From Histomonas meleagridis (taxonomy: Eukaryota > Parabasalia > Tritrichomonadida > Dientamoebidae), in the NCBI GenBank assembly GCA_020186115.1, contig WSYJ01000099.1, positions 434,001-498,000 of the forward strand: 64,000 nucleotides of DNA. Reading direction: 5' to 3'. A program made the position numbers and the translations under genes. The notes under the pieces were generated by a model. The model made no database searches, was not told the DNA's origin, and was given only the letters and a program-made list of their open reading frames with translations. Below are positions 51,563 through 62,059 of this stretch, piece after piece. Every line of letters begins with the position of its first letter. Positions within the stretch are counted from its first letter, which is position 1.

Positions 51563-54500
51563 TTATAAGGCATCAGTTGGTGTTTGATTATTTGTAGGTA
51601 AACCAAAACTATATGTGCTATTAGTTGATGTTTGATTATTTGTAGGTAAACCAAAACTATACGTGTTATTAGTTGGTGTTTGATTATTTGTAGGTAAACC
51701 AAAACTATATGTGCTATTAGTTGATGTTTGATTATTTGTAGGTAAACCAAAACTATATGTGCTATTAGTTGATGTTTGATTATTTGTAGGTAAACCAAAA
51801 CTATATGTGCTATTAGTTGGTGTTTGATTATTTGTAGGCAAACCAAATTCGTTTGTATTGTTTTCATTTTGCTGGTCAGAAATGTTTCCTTCTTTTTCAA
51901 GAATTATTTTAACAATTTCATTTTGACCTTTTGATCTTGCTAAAATAAGTGGAGTTTTTTATTGAGTAAATAAATACCAAATATTATTTTGAATCTAGAA
52001 TATACTTAAATAAATTTTAAATAAAACGAATGCATATCTTTAGTATTAATGTCAGTTCTTTTATCCTCAAGAAGTAATTTAGCAATATCAGTATAACCAT
52101 TAAATAATGCAATCATAAGTGATGTCCAATGTGTTATGTATAAATACCAAATAATTTTTACTATAAACCTTATATAAAAAAAAATGAATATTTTCCTTGA
52201 TATTTAAATCAATTTTTTTGTTTTTAAGAATTAATTTGACGGTATCAATTTTATTTTTTTCTGTTGCAAGCATAAGTAATGTTTTAAAATAAATTAATAA
52301 ATTTCATATAATTTCTTGAAAAACCATCCTTAACATCAACATCAATATTTTCTTGTTCAAGAAGTAATTTTAAAATTTCATCGTATCCTTTCTTAAGTGA
52401 CATTATAGCTGCAAAACCATATAATTTTAATAAACATAAAATAAAATTAATTAATTTTTTTGTCATTTATGTCAATCTCTTTTTGTTCAAGAAGTAATTT
52501 AACTATTTCTGTATGACCATTTCTAGATGCTTCTATAAGTGCTGTATCAAATATTTTAAATAATTTCCGAATATTATTTTGGAATATAAATTTTAAATAA
52601 AATAAATTAATATTTTGAGCATTAATATTAATTCCTTCTTGTTCAAGAAGTAATTTAACTATTTCTGTATGTCCATTTAAAGATGCACACATAAGTGCTG
52701 TAAGAAATAATTTAAATAATTTCCAAATATTATTTTGAAATCCAAAATTATTAAAATAAATTTTAAATAAAATAAATAAATACTTTGAGTATTAATATCA
52801 ATTCCTTTTTGTTCAAGAAGTAATTTTACTATTTCTGTGTGACCATTTTCAGATGCAAACATAAGTGCTGTTTTAAATAATATAAATAATTTCCAAATAT
52901 TATTTTGAAACATCCCAAAATTATTAAAATAAATTTTAAATAAAACAAATAAATATCTTTAGCATTAATATCAATTCCTTCTTGTTCAAGAAGTAATTTA
53001 ACTATTTCTGAATGTCCATTTAAAGATGCACCAATAAGTGCTGTTTTAAATAATTTAAATAATTTCCAAATATTGTATTGAATTTTTAATCAAATGTAAT
53101 AAATTTCAACTAAAATAATCAAATATCTTTTTCATTAATATTAGCTCCCTTTTCAAGAAGAAATTTAACTATATCTAAGTGGCCATGACTAGATTCAGAA
53201 ACAAGAACTGAACCAAGAAATATAAATAATTTCCAAATATTATTTAGAAACATAAAATTATTAAAATAAATATCAAATAAAACAAATAAATATCTCTAGC
53301 ATTAATATCAATTCCTTTTTGTTCAAGAAGTAATTTTACTATTTCTATATGACCATTTTCTGATGCTTGAAGAAGTGCTGTTTTAAATAATTTAAATAAT
53401 TTCCAAATATTGTATTGAAACATCCCAAAATTATTAAAATAAATACTATATAAAACAAATAAATATCTTTAGAATTGATATCAATTTCATAATGTTCAAG
53501 AATGTATTTAACAAGTTCTATATTCCCTGATTGCACTGAGAAAAGTAAAATATCTTTAGGAACTTTATTATCTTCAATGAGATATTCAACGAGAAACAAA
53601 TTACCAATTTTTGCTGATTCATTAACTACAGTTTCATCGAATTTTATTCCATAATCTTTCAAAAAAGAAAGGATTTCATAATTACTATATTTCACACAAA
53701 ATAGCTCAAGTGGTTGATGCTTGGAATGTCTATATTTAAAAGATATGTCTATGAGGGAAATTCTGCTATTATCTTCCGTTGAATTTTCTTCTAATTTATT
53801 TTCATAAATATATTTAAAGATATCGTTTCGATGAAATTTAATTGCTGTTTCATATGCACCTCCAAATGATGAATGATTTTGTTCGCATAAATGAATGATT
53901 TCAATATTTCCACCTGCAACTGCAAATCTACCTGTATTATCCACTTTTGCTCCATTCATAAGTAAATATTTAAAACATTTAATTGATCCAAAAAATGCTG
54001 CAAAATCAATTAACCCAACAAATTGTCGAAAAAATTGTCCAACAAATGAATATTTTTCATAAAAAGATGGATTAATTATTTCATTAAAGTTAAAATTATT
54101 TTGTGATGACATTTCTTGAAGTTCATCAAGTTTATCATCTCGAATTATATCTAATAATTTGTTTGAATTGTCCCGTTTCTGAGGTTGTTCTGTAGTTTCA
54201 AATATTTGATTTTCCTTAACTTTATTGATGTCAATTATTTTTTCTTCAAGCATTTTTTTAATATGATAATTTTCATTTGTTAAGTTTTCTGTTAAAAATG
54301 ATTCAAAAATATCAATAATTTTGGGATTGCAACAATAAATTTCATCTTCCTTCATTTGGATTAATCTTAAATAATTTATATATGCTTTATAATTATCAAC
54401 ATTACATTTAAGAGCAGAATAAATTAACAAGACTATAACATAGTTGAACGATAAAGGATAATTTGAAAAATATAAATTCATGGTTTGTTCCACAGAAAAC

Positions 54501-54601
54501 TCTACATTTTCCTTACTTATGTTAAAAACAATTGTTTCGAGATTTTTAAAGATTTGTAAATTATCTGATTTATTAGGTACGCCAAGTTTCAACTGCTGCA
54601 A
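51563..54601 (-). pseudogene. ankyrin gene with spacers and a 'SYFG'-free, FG-containing repeat tail
   Basis: The domain order is as in its paralogues ('LVGLIDFAAFFGSIKCFKYL'-like, 'RFAVAGGNIEIIHLCEQNHS', 'ELVKYILEHYEIDINSKDI'). The frame begins at a TTG (54601) with no in-frame ATG before residue 42 and an upstream stop, so the start is lost or lies in a separate segment. About ten ankyrin modules follow between 53378 and 51946, with spacers (steps for example 160, 177, 173, 170, 156 bp). The last module continues in frame into a tail of six 16-residue repeats 'LPTNNQTSTNSTYSFG', ending 'TPTDAL' and a stop. The in-frame junction shows that the tail belongs to this gene. Confidence 0.6.
51576..51863 (-). 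repeat. 48-bp coding minisatellite, 6 copies
   Basis: Six 48-bp units encode 'LPTNNQT(S/P)TN(S/N)TYSFG'. Five are nearly identical; the one nearest the ankyrin part is the most diverged. Asn/Thr-rich with one Phe-Gly per unit. Confidence 0.9.
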
Positions 54602-54990
54602 TAGGCTAAAGGTAACAAGAACACGTTAAGAACCATATTTCATTACACATTTCTTTGTTTTGAGAACTTTATGCAAAAGTTTTCTTTTCATTCGAATTAT
54701 GCAAATCACTAGTTAATCTTAACCTGACACGGTCATACGTCTTGGGATTTCTTCATCTTATTTTTGTTCTAATTTAAGAAAAGCAATCGCATATATATGT
54801 AATGAAATAAAAGATGAAAATATACAATTTTATAAAATGAATAAGAAAATTCTTTTGGAAGCATTTTAGAAAAAGACCTATTCTATATATCACCATTTAG
54901 CTTATATTATGATAATATATATAATAGATCATAAGTAAAGAAGATCTGCTCTAAAATTTTGTAAAATTTACTCGGCGGTTATTATGATGT
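54602..54990. other. intergenic, divergent promoter region
   Basis: Separates the ankyrin locus from the ubiquitin protease gene. TTACCTTTAGCC near 54602-54614 (minus) contains CCTTT. No gene. Confidence 0.5.
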
Positions 54991-55003
54991 GACGGTTTTT
55001 TGA
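54991..55003 (+). promoter_or_regulatory. GACGGTTTTTTGA motif before the ubiquitin protease gene
   Basis: It ends 8 bp before ATG 55011 and matches the ACGGTTTTTT version found before the Rab5-like gene and, inverted, the DnaJ gene. Confidence 0.4.
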
Positions 55004-55010
55004 GCAACTT

Positions 55011-56879
55011 ATGAATGAAGCTTCCTATTCGGGAGGGATCATGAACAGAGGAAATACATGCTACATGTCCTCAGCACTTCAAATACTTTTCAGGTTTCGT
55101 CCTTTTAGGAAAATTATAAAGAATTTATCAGCCGATTTTAAAAATCAACCAATTTTTTCTATTCTTAATAGTTTAGCTCATTCTTTAAAATATGGAAAAG
55201 ACCCAATAAATCCAGATTCTTTGATAAATTTTTTAAAAATTGATCCTGGTATTCAATGTGATATCTGTGAATTTCTAACAAAGCTTTTAGATGTACTTAT
55301 TAGTGTTGATGAAACAAATAAAACTATTCCTTTGAAGGATCTTTTTTATTTATATAGTAATAGAACACAACAAAATTACAAAGATAATCAAATTTTTCTT
55401 ACAATTCCTGCAGCACCAAACCAAAGTATAGAAGAATCCATTAACTCTATGCTCAGTGATAACATTGAAACCATTGAACGTAGTCCGCGTTTATTATTTG
55501 TTCACATTCAAAGAATTGAATTCAACAAAGAAACGAATGAAACAACAAAAGACTCATCACCGATGATTATCAGTGATTCTCTTCGTATTAATGACGAAAC
55601 TTATTCTATTTATTCCATAGTTCAACATATTGGGCGATCAAATTCAGGTCATTACATATCATTTATTCATGATTCTGATGGTTGGCTCAAATGTAATGAT
55701 TCACGTGTTACCAGCATTAGTGCATCTGATGTTTTTACGTCAAGTTTTGATGAACGATCTCCTGCATATCTTGTAGCTTATGTTCATTCGTTCACAGATG
55801 TTCTTTCTATTCGTAATCGTATTGAAGCAGCATCTCACTCTCTAAAGCTTGTCTTCTTTGATGCCAAAAAGATGAAAAAAGAGGCCGAATTTGAATCTTC
55901 CACAAATTCTGTAACGGATGCGATATCACTTGTTAAAGAAGTTAAATCCCAATGGGAATCGCGCTTCAAATGCACTCTTTCAACACGCTACCAACTCGGC
56001 AACCAACGCATGACGCGTGACTTCCCTCATGACCCCGGTGAAGTTCTTGTTTGGTTTGAACGTTTAAGTATGCGAAATTTCAATCCGACAAACGTTAAAA
56101 TTGAGCCGATACGCGTCACTTTTGGGATCTGTGATACTTCACTTCACTTCAACGTATTTTTTCATCCGGAGCAAACAACAAAATCTGTATATAGCTTTGG
56201 GAAGCGATTTATGACAGACTTCCTTCATAGCCGTGAGTGTAATCTCCGACTTTATATTGAAATATATGAACAGTTAGTAATCATTAATTCTGATTATGAC
56301 AAAACACTTTTTGAGTTACAATGTTATTATGAAGACCTTAGATTCTTTATCTCTATTAACAATCCAACGCCACGGAATTTGATGTATGCCAAAGTTAATC
56401 TATTTCAAACAGATAATAAATTAGATCAACTTGACCCCATTAAATATCCTGTACACTTAGACGAAACCATTGATTGTCTCTTAGACTATGCCAAAGAACA
56501 ACTTCATGTTGGCTCATGTGTATTATATTCGATGAAATACGACAACGAAATTCCAACAATGCATGAGATATGCGGAAACCCAAATCTAATTGACGTCGTC
56601 GCCAACGAAAAGGAATTACGCGCAGAGCGTTCGCCGGAAGTTAACTCCAACAATTGTTACATCGAAGGAATCGGAATATGTTTCAAGTTCGCAATCGAAA
56701 GCGAAGAAAATATCGACGAAATAGAGGAAAGAATCGGAAAATATTTGGCGAACTACGTCGGAAGCCAAAGGGTGCGCGTGGCGTTCAGAGTCGGCGACAT
56801 GCTCACGAGGCCGTACGTGCCCGGAGAGGAAATGGACCTGCACGCAGACAACGTGACGGCGGTGGTGAGCGTTGTGTGA
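55011..56879 (+). CDS. ubiquitin-specific protease (USP, C19 family), USP7/USP47-like
   Basis: A 622-residue protease. The Cys box 'GGIMNRGNTCYMSSALQILF' gives Cys17; the His box is 'YSIYSIVQHIGRSNSGHYIS' with His214, then 'DGWLKCNDSRVTSIS' with Asn229/Asp230. The catalytic domain is compact (about 260 residues; the usual fingers insertion is very short). The remaining 350 residues resemble the ubiquitin-like/ICP0-binding part of USP7-type enzymes ('LRLYIEIYEQLVIINSDYDK'). It would remove ubiquitin from proteins. The last about 300 bp are strikingly GC-rich compared with the rest, but the frame continues. Confidence 0.85.
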   Translation: MNEASYSGGIMNRGNTCYMSSALQILFRFRPFRKIIKNLSADFKNQPIFSILNSLAHSLKYGKDPINPDSLINFLKIDPGIQCDICEFLTKLLDVLISVDETNKTIPLKDLFYLYSNRTQQNYKDNQIFLTIPAAPNQSIEESINSMLSDNIETIERSPRLLFVHIQRIEFNKETNETTKDSSPMIISDSLRINDETYSIYSIVQHIGRSNSGHYISFIHDSDGWLKCNDSRVTSISASDVFTSSFDERSPAYLVAYVHSFTDVLSIRNRIEAASHSLKLVFFDAKKMKKEAEFESSTNSVTDAISLVKEVKSQWESRFKCTLSTRYQLGNQRMTRDFPHDPGEVLVWFERLSMRNFNPTNVKIEPIRVTFGICDTSLHFNVFFHPEQTTKSVYSFGKRFMTDFLHSRECNLRLYIEIYEQLVIINSDYDKTLFELQCYYEDLRFFISINNPTPRNLMYAKVNLFQTDNKLDQLDPIKYPVHLDETIDCLLDYAKEQLHVGSCVLYSMKYDNEIPTMHEICGNPNLIDVVANEKELRAERSPEVNSNNCYIEGIGICFKFAIESEENIDEIEERIGKYLANYVGSQRVRVAFRVGDMLTRPYVPGEEMDLHADNVTAVVSVV

Positions 56880-56907
56880 GTATGTAAAGTGTAAATGTTT
56901 GTTAAGT

Positions 56908-57048
56908 GTAAATGTAATGTAATGAAGTGTACAATGTGAATATTATTTTGATGACATGTGAAATATATTTGTAAATGTAATGTAATGAAGTGTACAATAT
57001 GAATATTATTTTGATGACATGTGAAATATATTTGTAAATGTAATGTTA
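56908..57048. repeat. 63-bp tandem repeat, 2.2 copies
   Basis: The unit starting GTAAATGTAATGTAATGAAG begins at 56908, 56971 and (partial) 57034, with one difference between full copies. It lies just 3' of the protease gene. Confidence 0.9.
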
Positions 57049-57297
57049 GTGAATTATATTATTTATCAATAGCCAACATTTGAAATTTTATAATTAATGT
57101 AAAATATCAGATTACGTTTAGAAATTATTCATTTCAAATAATGAATAATATTGTTTGATGAATATTTATCTTTTCATTAAGTTGAAGTTTGTTAATATGT
57201 AAAAAATATATTTTTATACAAAATAAGTAATAAAAATGTATTTAAACTATTTTTATTTTGTATTTTATGGAAGTTTCACAATTATTATGAACTTTAA
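57049..57297. other. intergenic between convergent genes
   Basis: AT-rich, no gene seen. Confidence 0.5.
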
Positions 57298-60076
57298 TTA
57301 ATTATTAGGAACATATTTTCGAATCAGATTCAAAATTTCTTGATCGCTGCATAAGTCAAATATATTTTGAAATGCATTAAACGAACGCCAAACAATTCAA
57401 GTGAACGTGACAAGTTTTTGCATACACATCGAAAACATTTAAGTTCAGAAGTAATTCCACAACATCAAAGTTAGCGAATTGGCATGCAATATGCAGTGCG
57501 TTGTAATTATCATCGTTAACTTTCATTATGTTAATATTTGGTTGTTCTAAAAGTAATTTCACAAGCTCGACGTTATTTTTAGTACATGCAAGTAAAAATG
57601 GCGTTTCAAATAATATAAATAAATTTGAAGAGAAGTTTCTTCATTGATATCAAATATATTTATATCAAGTAAAAGTTTCGTGCAATGAAAACTACCCGAT
57701 TTACATGCGAAATGTAATGCATTCATAAAAACATAAAACGAACATTACAAATATTAAAAAAACATTAAAATGAAAAACAAATAAACTTTAAACAATTAGA
57801 ATAAACTTCAAAAACATAAATGAAACACTCGCTTTAATTATTACGTTTGTATGAGGATATGAAAGTAAAACACTTTGTGCTTCAAAGTTATCATTTTCAC
57901 ATGCTATATGAATTGGAGCTAAAAAACATTTAAATAAATTCCAATAAAATTAAATAAACAGAATGAAATATTAAAAATTTATAGTTAATTCATTCACATC
58001 AATTTTATCCAAAGACAAAATAAATGAAACAAGTTCTGGATTACCATTTTCACAAGCGTAATGTAAAATATTCATAAAAACAACAAGAAAACGCCAAAAA
58101 ACACAAGAAAACATTACTCGATTTATCATCTATTTTAATTTGTTTAATCGAACAAAAATATTTAACAACATCCAAATTACCATTTTGCGCAGCAATTAAT
58201 AAAGAACTCATAAATAACATAAAAAAACTCGACCATTAGGTTTGGAGTTGATCGATATGTTTAATTTAGATAAAAGGAATTTAATGATTTCTAAGTTACC
58301 GACTTTACTTGCATAATGTAATGGATTCGGAAATTTAATAAAAATAAACTCGAAAACATAAAAGTTAATATCCGATGGTAAATTCACATGTAGTGATGGA
58401 TTATCAAGTATAAGTTTAACTAATTCATATGAATCATTAGTACACGCAAAATGTATCGGTTGTAATCCTTCAGAAGATTCGATGTTAACATCAAAATCCG
58501 GATTTTTCATCAAGAATTTTACGATGTCAATATCACCGTTTTTACAAGCGATATGTAATGGCACTAAAAACATTTAAAACAAATACCAAAAAAAGCGAAA
58601 AAATTTCTTTGAAACATTTAAATATATATTATACATATTAATATTCAAGTTTTTACATTTCAAAAGTATTTTAACTAAGTCGATGTTATTCTTTTCTACA
58701 GCAATATGTAAAAATGCATTTCCTTCATCAATAATTATGTTTAAATCGATATAACTTATTTTACATAGTAATGAAACGATTTGCATATTTTGTAATTTAA
58801 TTGCTTTATATAAAAGTTTCCCGTCATTATAAAAACCATTAACATTTAAACCTTCTTTCATTATGAATTCGAATAATGAAAAGTTTCCATATGTTATACA
58901 TTTTCGCGCAATTTTTTCGAATTGTTTTAAACATCTTTGATTCGGTTGATAAATTTGGAAAAATAATTCATTTCGATGATATTTAATAATTAATTTTAAA
59001 TCATCTTCAAAAGAAAAGTTTTGTTCGATAAGTGAATTAATAATTTGTTCATTTCCACCAAAAATTGCATATTTGATAATATCTTCGTCAATTTCGACGT
59101 TATTTTGTAATAAGAAATTAAAACAATTATACGAACCAAAAAACGCACAAATTTGTATTAACGTTTCATTATTATTAATCAAATTCGATGGAATATAATA
59201 TGGTCTTTGTAAACTGGAATTAATATCGATGTTTCCATTACTAATTATCGATTGTAAATTATTTTCATCATCTTTTTCTATAGCAGAAATAATAAAAGTT
59301 AATCGTTCATTGTTAATTTTGTTCTCGATTTCATTAATGTTTTGAAAGAAATTTGTTAATAACTTTCGAATTTTCGGAGTTTTGTATTGCATTTCGGGTG
59401 AAATTAATTCGTTTTGATACATACTATATAATATATAAATAATTTCATTAAAATATTTTCGTGAATTATTATACGTGGCTAATAATCCAATAAAAATATA
59501 TACTAATGTTTCGAGTTTATTCGATTCGTCTTTGTTTCGAATAATTGAAGAAATAAATTTAATGTATAAATCGATATTATATGGCTTTGAAATACACGCA
59601 CCAAAAATACTTTGCGTTAATGTATATATGTGTGAGTTGTTGGTGTAAAGTAATGTGCCAAGGAATAATTTTATTGATTCTTCAAAATTATCATCACTTA
59701 ACGAATATATAAGATTTTCTAGTTTTTTAAGATCTTCAAAGTCTGTAGAAGTCGAAAAAAGATTTTCATATTCAGAAGATACAGTTTCAAATTGTTCAAC
59801 TAATTTTTCAAGTGATGGATCTTGAAGTTGTGATGCTATGCTTTTAACAAAATCATAATTTGATTTGACAACATCTATTTCACCACCTGAATATAATTCT
59901 GAAATTGTATCAAAAAATGTTGGAGATCCTTCATATTGTAATGAAAATGTTCGATTACCATTTCTATTATATGAATCAAAAACTGATTTGGAATGATTCA
60001 TTATTGTCTTGAAGTCACAAAGATATTCAGTTCCATTGAAAAATAGCGAGAAATTTTGATTCTCAATTTCATCCAT
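57298..60076 (-). CDS. ankyrin gene with distinct (BTB-like?) N-terminus and spacers
   Basis: ATG 60076 opens 500 intact codons. Residues 1-100 ('FSLFFNGTEYLCDFKTIMNH', 'SGGEIDVVKSNYDFVKSIAS') have the pattern of a BTB/POZ-like fold found in some protist ankyrin proteins; then the helical domain ('KLENLIYSLSDDNFEESIKL'), 'ICAFFGSYNCFNFLLQNN' and 'KYAIFGGNEQIINSLIEQN'. About ten ankyrin modules follow to the stop at 57298-57300. Two junctions lack a spacer ('VNIESSEGLQPIHFAC' and 'MKVNDDNYNALHIAC'), one has an in-frame one, and the others (for example 58571-58630, 58210-58235, 57960-57920) carry stops or shifts. Continuous reading ends at 58574. Confidence 0.65.
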
Positions 60077-60493
60077 TTTTTAAACGTGCAATAAATAAAC
60101 GGTCGATTATCTGCGTGGCTTTCGTCAAAGCATTTCAGAAGTACAAAGTAAATTTTATTTAAAATTTTAATAAGAAAAAAGTTACTTTCATCGTAACTAT
60201 TACATGGTAAATAAGGTCTTTTTGTATTTAAAAATATTTTGCAGAGGCATTTTTAAAATAAATTGCTTTTTAACCATTTCTATGACTTTTATAGGGCTTT
60301 TAATGCTTACATGGAACATGATTTTTTCTAATTTTTGTCCACTTGTGAAGAAAATAATTTTCGGTTTTCGAGTGTATTAACGTAAAATTTGCCCGAAAAA
60401 AAAAGATTTTGGCGAATATCATTTATGTAGTTTACACCAAGAAAACTTTTGACATAATTGAACTTTTTGAGATGCCAGAAAAGATTTGCACGA
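60077..60493. other. intergenic, divergent promoters
   Basis: AAACGGTCG at 60098-60106 is a probable promoter motif of the ankyrin gene (22 bp upstream of its ATG). No gene. Confidence 0.5.
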
Positions 60494-61084
60494 ATGAAGC
60501 CAAAAGTTTGTAAAATAATAGTATTGGGTGATTCTGGTGTTGGAAAGACAACTATTATCAATATGTATATCAATGATGAATTTAGAGCCGATTTTAAGTC
60601 GACAATAGGAGCAGACTTTTCATCAAAAGTTATTGAAATTGGTAAAGAAAATGTTGAATTACAAATATGGGACACTGCGGGACAGGAAAGATTTTTTACT
60701 GTTGGCAATGCTTTCTTTCGTGGTACAGATGCTTGTATTATTGTATACGACATCTCACAACGGGAATCATTTAATCACCTTCAAACATGGATGGATGACT
60801 TATATATAAAAAGCGGAATACCGTCTAATGAAAAATTTCCATTTATGATTTTTGGAAACAAAACAGATTTAGGTGAACGTAGAGAAGTACAACAGAGCGA
60901 GCTTGAGCAATGGTGCAAAGGCAAAGATATACCTTTTTTTGAAGTTTGTGCTAAAAATGGGGAAAATATTGAAAAAGGCTTTATCGCTTTAAGCAAAATT
61001 TTCCTTGCATCTCGCGCCCAAAGGCCATCTATTAACACCATCACAATCAAAATGCATGAAGATCAATCCAGATGTCAATGTTAA
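60494..61084 (+). CDS. Rab7-like small GTPase
   Basis: A 196-residue Rab with all motifs normal: 'GDSGVGKT' (12-19), 'STIGADF' (36-42), 'WDTAGQE' (59-65), 'GNKTDL' (121-126), 'CAKNG' (152-156) and a C-terminal Cys-x-Cys (CQC) for double geranylgeranylation. 'EKFPFMIFGNKTDLGERREV' and 'IPFFEVCAK' are closest to Rab7 ('ENFPFVVLGNKIDLENRQV', 'IPYFETSAK'), so late-endosome/lysosome traffic is likely. The frame opens 12 codons earlier at a TTG; ATG 60494 places the P-loop at the normal distance. Confidence 0.9.
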   Translation: MKPKVCKIIVLGDSGVGKTTIINMYINDEFRADFKSTIGADFSSKVIEIGKENVELQIWDTAGQERFFTVGNAFFRGTDACIIVYDISQRESFNHLQTWMDDLYIKSGIPSNEKFPFMIFGNKTDLGERREVQQSELEQWCKGKDIPFFEVCAKNGENIEKGFIALSKIFLASRAQRPSINTITIKMHEDQSRCQC

Positions 61085-61235
61085 AATTTAAAAATCGTTA
61101 ATAAATAATACTAGTGTATCGCATTTCAAAGGTTTTACTATGCTATTGTTTATTTGTTATTTTTTAATGATATTATTAATAATATGAAGGAAAAATAAAC
61201 GTTTTAGGGCACCTTATTTAAGTTGGTCAAACAGA

Positions 61236-61240
61236 CCTTT
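61236..61240 (+). promoter_or_regulatory. CCTTT initiator-like motif of the proteasome gene
   Basis: ACCTTTCG lies 17 bp before ATG 61258, in the same position class as those of MCTS1 and eL30. Confidence 0.4.
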
Positions 61241-61257
61241 CGAAAAATAATTAGAAA

Positions 61258-61983
61258 ATGTCTTCAACAGCGGATCGCTTTATCACAATCTTTTCACCAG
61301 AAGGACGTCTTTGGCAAGTTGAATATGCTTACAAAGCAGTTAAACAAGCGGAAGTTACTGCAATTGCTGCAAAAGGCAAAGAAAGTGTTATTGTTGCTGT
61401 ACAAAAGAAAGTTCAAGACAAACTCATTGATCCATCAACAGTCACCCATATGTTCAAAATCACTGATCATGTTGGTGCATGTCTTGTTGGTCTTACTTCT
61501 GATGTTTATTATATTTGCAGAAGACTCCGTTATGAGGCAGCTTTATTTGAGCATAAGAATGGCCTTGAAATTCCTGTATCTATTTTAGCAGGAAGATTAT
61601 CTGAAATTCATCAAATAGAATCACAATACTCATCTGCTCGTCCAACAGCAGTTTCAGCTATTATTTTTGGTTTTGAGCCATCTAAAAGCGATTTTGATCT
61701 CTATAAAATTGATCCATCTGGAGTTTCATGCGGTTACAAAGCTGTTTCATGTGGCGTTAAAGAAAATGAAGGTTTAAGTACCCTTGAAAAGAAGATACAT
61801 CCAATGGAAACTACAAAGGACAATGCTGAATTTGTTGTTTCTACACTTCAAACAGTTGTTGGAGCCGATTTCGATCCCAAAGAAATCGAAGTTGCAATTA
61901 TAACCAGAGAAAACACAAGATATCGTCTCATGGACGAAGAAGAAATTAATGCAATTCTTACAGCTGTTGCTGAAAAAGATTAA
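61258..61983 (+). CDS. PSMA6: 20S proteasome subunit alpha6 (alpha1 ring position, PSMA6)
   Basis: A 241-residue alpha subunit. The alpha signature 'DRFITIFSPEGRLWQVEYAY' (6-25) is followed by 'QKKVQDKLIDPSTVTHMFKI', which matches PSMA6 ('[20 protein letters not shown]'), 'DPSGVSCGYKAVSCGVKE' and 'LEKKI'. Length fits (human 246). Alpha subunits form the gated outer rings and are not catalytic. ATG 61258 is the only suitable start. Confidence 0.93.
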   Translation: MSSTADRFITIFSPEGRLWQVEYAYKAVKQAEVTAIAAKGKESVIVAVQKKVQDKLIDPSTVTHMFKITDHVGACLVGLTSDVYYICRRLRYEAALFEHKNGLEIPVSILAGRLSEIHQIESQYSSARPTAVSAIIFGFEPSKSDFDLYKIDPSGVSCGYKAVSCGVKENEGLSTLEKKIHPMETTKDNAEFVVSTLQTVVGADFDPKEIEVAIITRENTRYRLMDEEEINAILTAVAEKD

Positions 61984-62059
61984 TCAGTAAAGCATATTTT
62001 AAAATCAAAGCCACTTTCAAGTAAACAATTCAAAAAATCGTTGTATCTTTTGTAACTTA

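Noticed and set aside
51433-51900. 155-codon minus frame with repeated 'LQIIKHQLIAHIVLVY'
   Set aside because: It is the alternative frame of the 48-bp minisatellite; the frame that joins the last ankyrin module gives the Asn/Thr/FG repeats instead.
56616-56887. Overlapping frames at the GC-rich end of the ubiquitin protease gene
   Set aside because: They arise because stop codons are rare in GC-rich DNA; the protease frame is continuous across the region.
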